The notes beneath the pieces were generated by a model that worked only from the letters and a program-made list of their open reading frames with translations, was not told the DNA's origin and ran no database searches. A stretch of 64,000 nucleotides of DNA from Tenacibaculum sp. 190524A02b. GTDB lineage: Bacteria > Bacteroidota > Bacteroidia > Flavobacteriales > Flavobacteriaceae. The DNA is taken from positions 1,225,501 through 1,289,500 of the forward strand of contig NZ_OZ038525.1 of the NCBI RefSeq assembly GCF_964036645.1. The letters are read 5' to 3'. Positions 29,675 through 38,585 of the stretch are shown one piece after another. The position numbers and the translations under genes were made by a program. How positions within the stretch are numbered: the first letter of the stretch is position 1; every line of letters starts with the position of its first letter.

Positions 29675-32600
29675 GGGATATGAATTTACAATTACTTCTG
29701 ATTCGTCTGATATTCTTGTGTCACAACCGTCTCCTACATCACTAATAACTACTCTGTAATACATTGTTCCTTCATTATTGGTTGGTGGAGTATAACTAGA
29801 ACTAATAGCTCCAACTATAGCTGTAAAACCAGTACCGCTTGTAGATGATTCTTCCCATTGATACGTTAAACCTATTACACCTCCATTAGCTATAACAGTT
29901 AAATTAGATGGTGTACTGTTTAAACATATGGATTGAGATGTTAATGGTTGCGTTTGAATTCTTGGATCTCTATTAATAGTTACTTCAGCTTCTTCAGAAG
30001 TTATGCCGTGACATCCATTACCTGCATCACTTATAACTACCCTATAATAGGTAGTTCCTCTTGTAGCTGTTTGTGGTGTATAAGAAGCATTTGTAGCACC
30101 TACTATAGCTGTAAAGCCAGTACCCTTTGTTGCGGATTCTTCCCATTGATATGTAAGTCCATTAGCGCCTCCAGATGCAATTACTTCTAAATCATAAGGT
30201 ATTGCATCTTTACAAAGTGTTTGTGAATCAACAGGCTGTCTGGTTATGGTTGGTTGTGAATTAACCACTAAAGTTGATTCATTAGATATAACGGTATCAC
30301 ATCCTCCTCCTGTGTCATCAATTACTACTCTATAATAAGTAGTTCCTACGATATTGGTAATAGGTGTATAAGATGCATTTATAGCTCCTGATATTGGTAT
30401 AAAACCAGATCCACTTGTTGGTGATGACTCCCATTGATAGGTCAACCCATTTGCACCTCCATTAGTAACTACCGATATATCTGTAGGAATAGCATTTATA
30501 CATACCTCTTGTAAGCTTGGTGGCTGCACAGTTATTACTGGGTCAATATTAATTGTTATTTCAGCTTCATTGGATATAATAGTATTACAAATAGAACTAT
30601 CATCACTTACAACAACTCTATAATAAGTTATACCTGATGTATTTGTTGGCGGTGTATAAGATGTATTTATGGCACCTGATATTGGCATAAAACCTGATCC
30701 ACTTGTTGCAGATGATTCCCATTGATAAGATATTCCTGATACTGCCCCACTAACTACTACTTGTAAATTATTAGAAGTAGCTCCAACACATAATGATTGA
30801 TTATTGATAGTTTGTGTTGTAAATATTATTTCTGGGTGTACTGATACTGTATATACAAAAGTATCACCCTGACATCCATTAACACTAGTGGGTGTAATAG
30901 TATAAGTAACTGTTTGTATTGAACTTGTTGTATTAATAAGTGTGTCCGTTATACTAGATAAGTTTGTAGGGGTAATTGTTTCACCTATAACATTAGGATT
31001 GTCAGTGGCCTGCCAATTAAATGTGGTATCTATTAGTGCGACATCAGTATTTAAATCATGATTTAATGGTACATTACTACAAACTGTATCGGCAGGTGCA
31101 GAAATATTAAAAGGTTCTGGGTTTACCGTTACAATTACATCAAATACTTCTCCTTGACAAGGTAAAGGTGTATCTACGGTAATTGTGTAAGTTATTGTTA
31201 CAGGTGCATTTGTTTTATTAATATATGTATCTGTTATGTTAGCACTTGTAGCAACTGTACGATTAGCCGCTGCTGGAACATTGGTAGGATCTGAAGAGAC
31301 TACTGTATAAGTTGAGGAAAATAACCCTACATTTATATTAAGTGCTTCGTTTGAACAAACTGTTTCAGAAAAATTTGGAAACGGTGGTGTAACCAAAGAT
31401 AACTCTACTTCTACTCTATTTGGATTTACACATGAAGTACTTGTATTGGTTACCTCAGCAAAATAAGAAATAGAACCTATTGTGTTAAGAGTAGGTGTTG
31501 CTACAATATTTCCTCCAACAGCAGCATCATACCACTGAACCGATATATTAGGTCCAAATGTTATTGCATTATTCGCATCTAATGTTTGAGTGGGGATTTC
31601 TGCACACTCTATTAAGTCAGAAAAATCTGTTAACGTTGGATTGGCGTTAACTGTTATAGTTTCTGAATTTGATAAATTTAAAAGACAACTTGTATCATTA
31701 AATTCTAAAGAAATTAAATTTATGGTTGTGTTAGTACTTACAGAAGTATTAGTTATAGTTGCTTCTCCCAAAGCATTTAATGTTGTTGTTTGATTTGGAT
31801 TACCATCTAGATTATATGTTAAAATAGCATTTGGAGAGCCTGTGATTGTAAAAATAGCATCCTCTCCTTCACAAACGTCTGAGTTTGTTGTTATAGTGTT
31901 GAACTCTGGTAGTGGATTCACCGTAATAGTATGAATTGCCGATGAATTAGAAGTACAACCATTCACATCCGTTACAGTATATGTAATATCTGTAGTTCCT
32001 GTTGCTAAGGTTGTTACCAATCCGTTAATATCAATTGTTGCTACTGAGGTATTAGAAGAATTCCAATTAATAGTTCCACTAGTTCCTTGTGTTAACGTAG
32101 TTGTACTTCCTATACATACTGTATTAGCTCCTGAAATAGGTTGCGCTACTGGTAATTCAAATACCGTAATAGCTCCTGTTGCACTTACTGTATTACAACC
32201 ACCTGTTAAAGGAATTTCATAATTATAAATTCCGCTAGCTGTTGGAGTTCCTGAAATAGTAATAGTATTGTTGTTCCAAGTGGCACTTACTCCTGGAGGC
32301 AGTCCATTAGTTCCAGTAATACCATCATTACTTATTCCTGTAGCAATTGTAGTAGTGTGTGTTACATTTGGTAAAACTGTATTTATACAAACTTCAGGAA
32401 GTGAAGAAGCTGGGTTAGCAAAATTACAAGGATTTATAGTAACTTCTTCCTCTAAATCATCCGCTAAATTATTAACTTCGCTAGCTATTTGATCAAAATT
32501 ATAAGTTACTTGATTTGTTACCAATCCTGAGGCATCATCCTTAGCTGTTACAACAATCTCTACACTTAACTCTTCACCTGGGTTCATAGTTCCAATGTTC

Positions 32601-34579
32601 CAATTAGGTATTGCTATTGTACCCTTTGTGGGAGTAGCACTTACAAAACTAAATTCAGAAGGTAAAACATCTGTTAATACCACATTGGTAAGAGGATCCT
32701 CCCATAGGTTTTTAGCTGTTACAGTAAATATAACATTATCACCTGCATTTATTGGGTCTGCATCATCAACTTTAGTTATGTATAAATCAGGGTCACAACT
32801 ATAAATATTCACTACAGGTGATGTATATTTACAACCAGCATCATCTACTTCTACATAATAGCTACCTATACCTGTTGTTACAGGATCAAAAGTACTAGAA
32901 GTAGCTCCTGGTATTATAGTTCCGTCCTTATACCACTGGTATCCTCCAAAAGTACCAGTAGTTTCTTCTAGCCCTGTTCCTGGATAACAACCACCTCCTG
33001 TAATTGAAACTGAAACAGTTGGAACTGTATCAAAACCAGAGAAATACCCTGCTAACCCTGCATTTTTACCAAATGCCATAAAAGTTCCTACTGCAATTGG
33101 TCCAGAAACTTCCCCTGGGCTTCCTCCTGTTTCTATAGATATTTCACCTGTTAACCCAGATACATAAAAAGTTTTCCATGCACTAGTTCCTGCTGTAATA
33201 GAAGCTGGAGTAGTTATTTGTACTCCATCTTGGTAAATTTTGACATCATTATCTGGAATTGTATTGGAGGCTATTATAGTAATTGCAGAAATATTTGAAT
33301 CTGCTCCAGCTATTTTATCTATTTGTGGTACTTCATTTAAATTATCTGGTAGTAAACAATTTAAAGGGGCTATAAAATTCATTCCAAGTGTTTTTATTGC
33401 TTCTTGGCCAGATAAACACTGGTAGGCATATACATCTTGTGAAGTAGTAACATACATGTTGGCTCCTACTGTGTTACTTGAATAATAACTAGAAGGTACT
33501 TCTAAATATTCACCATCATTTATAGTACCTACTAAAGTTCCATTAGCAAAAACTTGAGTTCCATTTTGAGTAGCAATAATTACAGGAAACTCCGTTTTAT
33601 TAGCATCACTACCTGTAGAAATACCATTACCGCGTACAAAAACGTATTCTCTTCCTAAAATATTTGTTGGTACCGGTTGATCTATTCCTACATCTCTACT
33701 TCCCTTTCCTGTAACTACACCAAAATTTAGTCCTCCATTAGCTATCGAAATAGGTTTATCTGATTGAATAGTTGCCCCCAACCAACCATCAATATTTGCC
33801 GTAGTTTCATTTTGTAGAGCTTCTAACACATAAGCTTCTCCTTTTTGTAATGTAATATTAATAATATCAGCAGTTATTCCATCAGGGTCAATACCATCTC
33901 TAAAAACACAGTCCGTATCATATCCAGAAATAGTAACATTCGTATTCGCTTCTGTAGCAAGAATCCCTAAACTAGTACTTAAATTAGAATGATCAGCTCT
34001 ATTTGGAATTCCTCCCCATCTAAAATTTGTTCCTAAAGCTTTAGTTCCTTTACAAGTTAAAGAACCAGCTTGAGAGCTAGATCTTCCTCGATAATTTACA
34101 TAGAACTTTTCTCCCCCTGGAGCTTCAAAACATAGTCCTGAAGTACTTAATATTTTCCCTGTGTTTTCATTGGTAACTAATGTAATATTGTTATTACTAT
34201 TGGTTAAACCTCCGGTTGTATTAGGGGTACCTCCTGAAGCATTAATTATATGTGGCGCTCCATTTGATAAATTGGTAATAACTCTCCAAGGTGTAGGGTC
34301 AGTTCCTTTATAAACATTTACCGTAAAAGGTGTTGTTTCTGGTGTAGAAAGATAAATAGCCTGCTCTTTTATAGCTGCTACACTTTGATGGGTAGCTCCA
34401 TTATTATTTCCTGAGGTTTGTTTTAAAGGTGGCAAGTAATGCTTACTATCTAATTGAGAGAAACTTGCTAGTGTAATAAAGTTGAATGTTATTAGGAGGA
34501 ATATCTTATTTATACGCTTATAGTAAGTATGATAATTTAGAACAGCAGTTATGCTGTTCCTCTTTTTAAGTGAACTCAT
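27197..34579 (-). CDS. Giant T9SS-secreted repeat adhesin, N-terminal open frame
   Basis: This is the 5' part of the gene that continues to 14808. It starts at ATG 34577-34579 with a Sec signal ending LITFNFITLASFSQ. Residues about 45-520 resemble the IgGFc-binding-type N-terminal region of Flavobacteriia type B proteins. They are followed by an Ig-like module (about 530-590), a DUF11 domain (about 595-710, YITKVDDADPINAGDNVIFT), a BIG2-like domain (SGANTVCIGSTTTLTQG), PKD-like modules, and four related modules of about 96 residues with LTYQWEESATKGTGF-type cores (about 1250-1635). The 82-residue repeats begin at residue 1636. The frame stops at 27197 (…TAEAG stop) because CCCC is CCC at 27200-27202. 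Restoring one base gives a protein of about 6590 residues. As written, the product lacks the sorting domain and would not be displayed. Confidence 0.85.
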   Translation of the reverse strand: MSSLKKRNSITAVLNYHTYYKRINKIFLLITFNFITLASFSQLDSKHYLPPLKQTSGNNNGATHQSVAAIKEQAIYLSTPETTPFTVNVYKGTDPTPWRVITNLSNGAPHIINASGGTPNTTGGLTNSNNNITLVTNENTGKILSTSGLCFEAPGGEKFYVNYRGRSSSQAGSLTCKGTKALGTNFRWGGIPNRADHSNLSTSLGILATEANTNVTISGYDTDCVFRDGIDPDGITADIINITLQKGEAYVLEALQNETTANIDGWLGATIQSDKPISIANGGLNFGVVTGKGSRDVGIDQPVPTNILGREYVFVRGNGISTGSDANKTEFPVIIATQNGTQVFANGTLVGTINDGEYLEVPSSYYSSNTVGANMYVTTSQDVYAYQCLSGQEAIKTLGMNFIAPLNCLLPDNLNEVPQIDKIAGADSNISAITIIASNTIPDNDVKIYQDGVQITTPASITAGTSAWKTFYVSGLTGEISIETGGSPGEVSGPIAVGTFMAFGKNAGLAGYFSGFDTVPTVSVSITGGGCYPGTGLEETTGTFGGYQWYKDGTIIPGATSSTFDPVTTGIGSYYVEVDDAGCKYTSPVVNIYSCDPDLYITKVDDADPINAGDNVIFTVTAKNLWEDPLTNVVLTDVLPSEFSFVSATPTKGTIAIPNWNIGTMNPGEELSVEIVVTAKDDASGLVTNQVTYNFDQIASEVNNLADDLEEEVTINPCNFANPASSLPEVCINTVLPNVTHTTTIATGISNDGITGTNGLPPGVSATWNNNTITISGTPTASGIYNYEIPLTGGCNTVSATGAITVFELPVAQPISGANTVCIGSTTTLTQGTSGTINWNSSNTSVATIDINGLVTTLATGTTDITYTVTDVNGCTSNSSAIHTITVNPLPEFNTITTNSDVCEGEDAIFTITGSPNAILTYNLDGNPNQTTTLNALGEATITNTSVSTNTTINLISLEFNDTSCLLNLSNSETITVNANPTLTDFSDLIECAEIPTQTLDANNAITFGPNISVQWYDAAVGGNIVATPTLNTIGSISYFAEVTNTSTSCVNPNRVEVELSLVTPPFPNFSETVCSNEALNINVGLFSSTYTVVSSDPTNVPAAANRTVATSANITDTYINKTNAPVTITYTITVDTPLPCQGEVFDVIVTVNPEPFNISAPADTVCSNVPLNHDLNTDVALIDTTFNWQATDNPNVIGETITPTNLSSITDTLINTTSSIQTVTYTITPTSVNGCQGDTFVYTVSVHPEIIFTTQTINNQSLCVGATSNNLQVVVSGAVSGISYQWESSATSGSGFMPISGAINTSYTPPTNTSGITYYRVVVSDDSSICNTIISNEAEITINIDPVITVQPPSLQEVCINAIPTDISVVTNGGANGLTYQWESSPTSGSGFIPISGAINASYTPITNIVGTTYYRVVIDDTGGGCDTVISNESTLVVNSQPTITRQPVDSQTLCKDAIPYDLEVIASGGANGLTYQWEESATKGTGFTAIVGATNASYTPQTATRGTTYYRVVISDAGNGCHGITSEEAEVTINRDPRIQTQPLTSQSICLNSTPSNLTVIANGGVIGLTYQWEESSTSGTGFTAIVGAISSSYTPPTNNEGTMYYRVVISDVGDGCDTRISDESEVIVNSYPTAEAGVAPGVLDCDTLTLTLDGTGSTTTDVSYVWTGGAIDSGATTLSPVISAPGTYTLTVTNTITGCISSDTVVITQDLSTPTAEAGVAPGVLDCDTLTLTLDGTGSTTTDVNYVWTGGTIDSGATTLSPVISAPGTYTLTVTNTITGCVSSDTVVITQDLSTPTAEAGVAPGVLDCDTLTLTLDGTGSTTTDVNYVWTGGTIDSGATTLSPVISAPGTYTLTVTNTITGCISSDTVVITQDLSTPTAEAGVAPGVLDCDTLTLTLDGTGSTTTDVSYVWTGGAIDSGATTLSPVISAPGTYTLTVTNTITGCISSDTVVITQDLSTPTAEAGVAPGVLDCDTLTLTLDGTGSTTTDVSYVWTGGTIDSGATTLSPVISAPGTYTLTVTNTITGCVSSDTVVITQDLSTPTAEAGVAPGVLDCDTLTLTLDGTGSTTTDVSYVWTGGTIDSGATTLSPVISAPGTYTLTVTNTITGCISSDTVVITQDLSTPTAEAGVAPGVLDCDTLTLTLDGTGSITTDVNYLWTGGSIDSGATTLSPVISAPGIYTLTVTNTITGCISSDTVVITQDLSTPTAEAGVAPGVLDCDTLTLTLDGTGSTTTDVSYVWTGGTIDSGATTLSPVISVPGTYTLTVTNTITGCISSDTVVITQDLSTPTAEAGVAPGVLDCDTLTLTLDGTGSTTTDVNYLWTGGTIDSGATTLSPVISAPGTYTLTVTNTITGCVSSDTVVITQDLSTPTAEAGVAPGVLDCDTLTLTLDGTGSTTTDVSYVWTGGTIDSGATTLSPVISAPGTYTLTATNTITGCISSDTVVITQDLSTPTAEAG

Positions 34580-34586
34580 TGATTCC

Positions 34587-34592
34587 GGGGGG
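34587..34592 (-). promoter_or_regulatory. C6 run in the leader of the giant adhesin
   Basis: On the minus strand the leader reads CCCCCCGGAATCA and then ATG, so the C run occupies the Shine-Dalgarno position (7 nt before the start). The same arrangement precedes 34852, 37145 and a small ORF at 47640. Function unknown. Confidence 0.4.
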
Positions 34593-34614
34593 TTAAAATT
34601 ATATTGTTCTATCT

Positions 34615-34622
34615 CAAATATA
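34615..34622 (-). promoter_or_regulatory. Candidate -7 box of the adhesin promoter
   Basis: The minus strand reads TATATTTG, an exact match to the Bacteroidota -7 consensus TAnnTTTG. It would give a start point near 34608 and a leader of about 30 nt that contains the C6 run. A TTTG lies 24 nt upstream, a longer gap than usual for the -33 element. Confidence 0.4.
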
Positions 34623-34840
34623 TTAAAATCTTGTTAAAAAAACTAGCAAACACATTGTTTATCTTACAGTTAAGTGTTTGTTTTTTTAAAAAGATTCTTT
34701 TATTTATTCTAAAAAAGAATTGAGTTTATTTTCTCTTTAAAATAAAGGGGATTTACACTGAATAACATCTACAACATTGATTAAATAATTGATATTTTGT
34801 ACCTTACACTCAAAAGAAATTCACAAAAAATAATTCAAGT

Positions 34841-34845
34841 CCCCC
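34841..34845 (+). promoter_or_regulatory. C5 run at the ribosome-binding position of the first lipoprotein
   Basis: The leader reads AAGTCCCCCAAAACC and then ATG at 34852, with a 6-nt gap. It is the mirror arrangement of the divergent adhesin gene across the same 272-nt intergenic region. Confidence 0.4.
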
Positions 34846-34851
34846 AAAACC

Positions 34852-35859
34852 ATGAAGATTTTAAACATTTTTAAGCACTTTATTTTTGTATTTATCATTA
34901 CGTCATGTAGTACGTATGATGAAGAACGTAATTTACCTGAACTGCAAACAGAAGTACCCAAAGAACAACTAGCTAGAACTTCCAATGAACGTTTGGATGT
35001 TAAAATTAAACACAGAGGTATTTATGTTGATGGCTTTAGAGATAATATTTTAGGTAATACACTTGAAGAGAATAATTTAATTGATTGGGCTAGGTTTCAT
35101 CATTTTAATGAACTTACGCTCTATAATGTTAATGCCATTCTTGACAATTCTGTAAACACTCAATTATTAGCTGACTTTGTAAAAAGAGCACACGAACGAA
35201 AGTTAACTATTTCTTTTACGGCTTCTAACGAAGAAGCCATAAGAAAGATTACTGATTACCAGAAAAATAATCCTTTAATTTCTGTAAGTGATGGTATATT
35301 TACCGAATATGAGTTCTGGAATCCTAATCAAGCAGGAGTAAGTTATGCTTATTATCAAAAAAACATACTAAAAACCTTGCGTAATGTTCGTTTAAAGAAA
35401 CCTAATAACTGGAAACAGAATTTATATATTTATGACTTTGTTGATGCTGGTGGAAAATACAAGTATAACAAAATTCTAAATAAAATAACTAGGCATTTAA
35501 AGTTTAAGAAACAGAATAATAGAATTGTGTTGGTAAATTACCGTATTAATGCTCAAAATTTTCCTGCTGATCCTAAGTCTAATTATTACAATCGAATTCA
35601 AGATTTGGCTTCTATAGCTAAAAAGAAAAAATTTGTGTTAAATGTAATATTACTTTTTATGGTTAGGCAAGATGTTACCCCAAGTATGTTTCCTTACTTT
35701 GCCGATAATTTAGAAAATAATTATTTTGAAAATGCTTTTTTAAATTATAAAACTCAATATGAAAATTCAACTATTAAAAATAAAAAACATTTAAATTTAA
35801 TTGGTTATCAATTGTACAGGTATTCTGATGCTAGAACTGCTAAACCTTTAACTCGTTAA
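34852..35859 (+). CDS. Lipoprotein of unknown function, paralogue 1 of 3
   Basis: 335 residues with a lipoprotein signal (FIFVFIITSC, Cys near residue 20). It shares with the next two genes a full-length set of motifs: HRGIYVDGFRDNILG, FNELTLYNV, DGIFTEYEFWN, LVNYRINAQNFP and a C-terminal LIGYQLYRYSDARTAKP. I do not recognise the family. The alternation of strands ending in charged motifs (TLY, SFTA, FTEYEFWN, VNYR) looks like a TIM-barrel, glycosidase-like fold, and the acidic EYE could be catalytic, but this is speculation. It is divergent from the giant adhesin. A strong hairpin follows the gene. Confidence 0.75.
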   Translation: MKILNIFKHFIFVFIITSCSTYDEERNLPELQTEVPKEQLARTSNERLDVKIKHRGIYVDGFRDNILGNTLEENNLIDWARFHHFNELTLYNVNAILDNSVNTQLLADFVKRAHERKLTISFTASNEEAIRKITDYQKNNPLISVSDGIFTEYEFWNPNQAGVSYAYYQKNILKTLRNVRLKKPNNWKQNLYIYDFVDAGGKYKYNKILNKITRHLKFKKQNNRIVLVNYRINAQNFPADPKSNYYNRIQDLASIAKKKKFVLNVILLFMVRQDVTPSMFPYFADNLENNYFENAFLNYKTQYENSTIKNKKHLNLIGYQLYRYSDARTAKPLTR

Positions 35860-35884
35860 TAAAAACTTATATTTAAATATAAAC

Positions 35885-35913
35885 GGCTGATAAGTAGTAT
35901 ATACTTATCAGCC
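35885..35913 (+). terminator. Hairpin after lipoprotein paralogue 1
   Basis: A perfect 12-bp stem, GGCTGATAAGTA pairing with TACTTATCAGCC, with a 5-nt loop. It is followed by AAACTATTTAT rather than a clean T run, so it may be a weak or processing hairpin. It lies 25 nt after the stop codon. Confidence 0.5.
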
Positions 35914-36062
35914 AAACTATTTATAGGTACTGTTTAAGGGTACAATACTCCGAAACGCTTAGACATTAAACTTTTTATCATATTAATTCCCTCTTTGGAT
36001 TGTCTCGAAATAGTTTGCGATACATAAAAAATATACTAGAAAAACTATAACTCTTTTTAACC

Positions 36063-37073
36063 ATGAAAACTTCGCTATTTATATACTTCTTACTTTGTTT
36101 TATTACTTTAATATCCTGCTCTTATTATGAAGAAGGCCCTTCCTCTATTGCTACAAAAGAAAATTCTAACTTACATTACCACAAAAAACAATCTAAACAA
36201 TTATTAAAAGATACCGATATAGTGCATAGGGGAATCTATGTAAATAGTTTTGAAAAGGATATTTTAGGTAAAAACTTTGAAGAAACCTATTTACTAAACT
36301 GGTGTAAACACCATAAATTTAACGAATTAACTTTATATACTGTAAGTTCTATATTAAATGATTCTTTAAAAACTAGAAAACTTAAAGAGTTTGTAAAAAA
36401 AGCTCATCAAGATTACCATTTAAAAGTATCTTTTGTTGTAGCCAATACACAAGTTATTCATAAAATAGTAGCTTACCAGGATACTCAAGAAAACTCTTTG
36501 AGTATGTGTGATGGTATTTTTAGTGAATATGAGTTTTGGAACTCTAATACTGATAGTGTTAGTTTTGAATATTTTAATACAGGTATTTTACAAACACTAA
36601 AAGATGTTCCTGTTACTAACAGTACCAACTGGAAAGAAAATATTTATGTGTATAATTTTAAAGATGCTGCAGGAGTTTATTCTCCACAAAATGTAGCTAA
36701 AAAGTCAGTTAACTATTTAAAATCTGACGTTCAAAATAACAGGTTAGTCTTGGTTAATTACAGGAAGAATGCACAAAATTTTCCTTCTGATACTACTTCT
36801 TCCTATTATAAAAGAATTCAAAGTATAGCCAATTTAGCAGCAAGAAAAAAAACACCTATAAATGTGATTATGTTATACAATACCAGAAAAGATACTAACT
36901 CTAGCTTGTTTAGGTATTTAAAAGATAACACAGACAAAAGTTTTGAAAATGTTTACACCAATTTCAAAAATGGTTTTTTGAATTCTAATATAACCAATAA
37001 GGAATATTTTAATTTAATAGGTTATCAAATATACCGTTATTCTGATTCTAAATTAGCAAAACCCACACCTTAA
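36063..37073 (+). CDS. Lipoprotein of unknown function, paralogue 2 of 3
   Basis: 336 residues with a lipoprotein signal (LLCFITLISC, Cys near residue 19). The same motifs occur at the same positions as in the neighbours: HRGIYVNSFEKDILG, NWCKHHKFNELTLYTV, DGIFSEYEFWN, LVNYRKNAQNFP and LIGYQIYRYSDSKLAKP. Overall divergence is moderate, so the duplications are not recent. Unlike copies 1 and 3, its leader lacks the C run and reads TCTTTTTAACC before ATG. A 203-nt gap with a hairpin separates it from copy 1, so it probably has its own promoter. Function unknown, presumably exposed on the cell surface. Confidence 0.75.
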   Translation: MKTSLFIYFLLCFITLISCSYYEEGPSSIATKENSNLHYHKKQSKQLLKDTDIVHRGIYVNSFEKDILGKNFEETYLLNWCKHHKFNELTLYTVSSILNDSLKTRKLKEFVKKAHQDYHLKVSFVVANTQVIHKIVAYQDTQENSLSMCDGIFSEYEFWNSNTDSVSFEYFNTGILQTLKDVPVTNSTNWKENIYVYNFKDAAGVYSPQNVAKKSVNYLKSDVQNNRLVLVNYRKNAQNFPSDTTSSYYKRIQSIANLAARKKTPINVIMLYNTRKDTNSSLFRYLKDNTDKSFENVYTNFKNGFLNSNITNKEYFNLIGYQIYRYSDSKLAKPTP

Positions 37074-37132
37074 ACATTTGATTTACTTAATGTTAATACG
37101 TATTTTAGTTATAAATAAACAATCATTAAAGT

Positions 37133-37137
37133 CCCTC
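37133..37137 (+). promoter_or_regulatory. CCCTC run at the ribosome-binding position of the third lipoprotein
   Basis: The leader reads AAAGTCCCTCAAAAATC and then ATG at 37145, with a 7-nt gap. It resembles AAGTCCCCCAAAACC before paralogue 1. Confidence 0.35.
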
Positions 37138-37144
37138 AAAAATC

Positions 37145-38149
37145 ATGAAAAACTTAACTATTATTATTAAAACTTTTATTGTGGTATTGTTACTAAGTTC
37201 CTGCAATAAAAATGAACCTTTTTCTACTTTAGAAAACTCAAATAGTACCCCCTATTCTAAAAAGAAAGTCATAAAAATAGATACCTCATCTGCAATACAA
37301 CATAGAGGGATTTATATAAACGGCTTTAGGGATAGTATTTTAGGTGATTCTATTAAAGAAACTTATTTATTAGACTGGTGTGCTGTAAATAATTTTAATG
37401 AAATTACTTTGTATACAGTAAGTGCTATTTTGAATAACTCTTCTGAAACCATACAACTAGCCAATTTTGTAAATAAAGCACATACTAATTATAACTTAGA
37501 TGTATCTTTTGCTGCTGTTAGTAAAGAGGTTATTGAAAAAATTGTAACCTATCAAAACTCACAAGTAAATACTTTAAACAAAGCCGATGGTATATTTAGT
37601 GAATATGAGTTTTGGAATTACAATGATCCAGATACCAATTTTGAGTATTTTGACCGTGTACTAACCAAAACATTACAACAAACCAATACCGCTATGGGTG
37701 AAGGTTGGGAAGAAAACATTTATGTAAAAAACTTTATAGATTCTGGAGATCGTTACTCAGAAAAAAGAGTAATTACTAAAATTGTTAATTATTTACGTAC
37801 TGGTGATAATAATAGATTAGCCTTGGTTAATTATAGAACTAATGCACAAAACTTTCCTTCAAGCTCTACCTCTAGTTATTATCAAACTTTTGAAGCAATA
37901 GCTAATGCGGCTGCCAAAAGAAAGATGCCTACAAACGTAATTGTTTTATTTATGACTAGAGAGGATACCACTCCTAGTCTATTTGATTATTTTGCTACGG
38001 CTGGACAAAACAATGATTTTGATAGTGCTTTTATTAGTTTTAAACAAGGCTTTTTAAACTCTGCGATTGCCAATAAACAATACATAAACTTAATGGGATA
38101 TCAAATTTACAGGTATTCCGACTCTAAAAAAGCCAAGCCATTACCATAA
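37145..38149 (+). CDS. Lipoprotein of unknown function, paralogue 3 of 3
   Basis: 334 residues with a lipoprotein signal (FIVVLLLSSC, Cys near residue 20). It carries all the shared motifs: HRGIYINGFRDSILG, DWCAVNNFNEITLYTV, DGIFSEYEFWN, LVNYRTNAQNFP and LMGYQIYRYSDSKKAKP. It is the last of the tandem triplet, 71 nt after copy 2, and is followed by a good terminator at 38237. Because the triplet lies between a T9SS giant adhesin and a polysaccharide operon, a role in surface matrix processing or attachment is possible, but this is only guilt by location. Confidence 0.75.
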   Translation: MKNLTIIIKTFIVVLLLSSCNKNEPFSTLENSNSTPYSKKKVIKIDTSSAIQHRGIYINGFRDSILGDSIKETYLLDWCAVNNFNEITLYTVSAILNNSSETIQLANFVNKAHTNYNLDVSFAAVSKEVIEKIVTYQNSQVNTLNKADGIFSEYEFWNYNDPDTNFEYFDRVLTKTLQQTNTAMGEGWEENIYVKNFIDSGDRYSEKRVITKIVNYLRTGDNNRLALVNYRTNAQNFPSSSTSSYYQTFEAIANAAAKRKMPTNVIVLFMTREDTTPSLFDYFATAGQNNDFDSAFISFKQGFLNSAIANKQYINLMGYQIYRYSDSKKAKPLP

Positions 38150-38236
38150 TTAATTATAAAGTAACAAAATACCACTATGGCAATTTCTTAACTGAATAAG
38201 CTATTTTACTTATTCTTTGAATTACAACTTTATAAG

Positions 38237-38272
38237 AACCATTTTGTATTAATACAAGGTGGTTTTCTTTTT
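38237..38272 (+). terminator. Rho-independent terminator of the lipoprotein triplet
   Basis: A 13-bp stem (38237-38249 with 38252-38264, including two G-U pairs) with a tight loop, followed by TTCTTTTT. It lies 87 nt after the third lipoprotein gene. Confidence 0.65.
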
Positions 38273-38338
38273 GACTCTTTTGGTAAATCATTTTCAATTG
38301 TTATCAATGTATCTCGTCTGTTTGCTATATGTTCATGT

Positions 38339-38443
38339 GGCAATCCAACAGACAGGCATGGCAATTCAATAGACAGGCATGACAATCCAACAGACAGGCG
38401 TGGCAATCCAGCAGACAGGCACGAGAATACAGTAGATAGACGT
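38339..38443 (+). repeat. Five 21-bp imperfect tandem repeats
   Basis: Units begin at 38339, 38360, 38381, 38402 and 38423. The first is GGCAATCCAACAGACAGGCA plus T, and the others differ by 2-7 bases, drifting most in the last unit. In one frame they would read GNPTDRH-type heptapeptides ending in a stop, but no start codon precedes them. The base composition is much richer in G and C than the surroundings. The intergenic stretch 38273-38585 has no other gene. Confidence 0.8.
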
Positions 38444-38464
38444 AATTATTCATAAAAAAGAAAC

Positions 38465-38499
38465 AAAAAACCTCAATTTCTATCTAGAAATTGAGGTTT
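38465..38499 (-). terminator. Rho-independent terminator of the LVIVD/DUF4114 lipoprotein gene
   Basis: A perfect 14-bp stem (38468-38481 with 38486-38499) and a 4-nt loop. On the minus strand it ends in a T6 run. It lies about 87 nt after the stop codon at 38586. Confidence 0.75.
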
Positions 38500-38585
38500 G
38501 CCCCCATCTGAAGGTTATTATAAAAGTAACCTAACCTTATTTTGTAATCTATTCAAATTACACCCTAAGTATCTTGTTACTTGTA

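Noticed and set aside
38184-38458. Peptide of heptad type (GNPTDRH repeats) encoded by the 21-bp repeats
   Set aside because: No ATG, GTG or TTG start in frame after the preceding stop, and the substitutions are not biased to silent sites.
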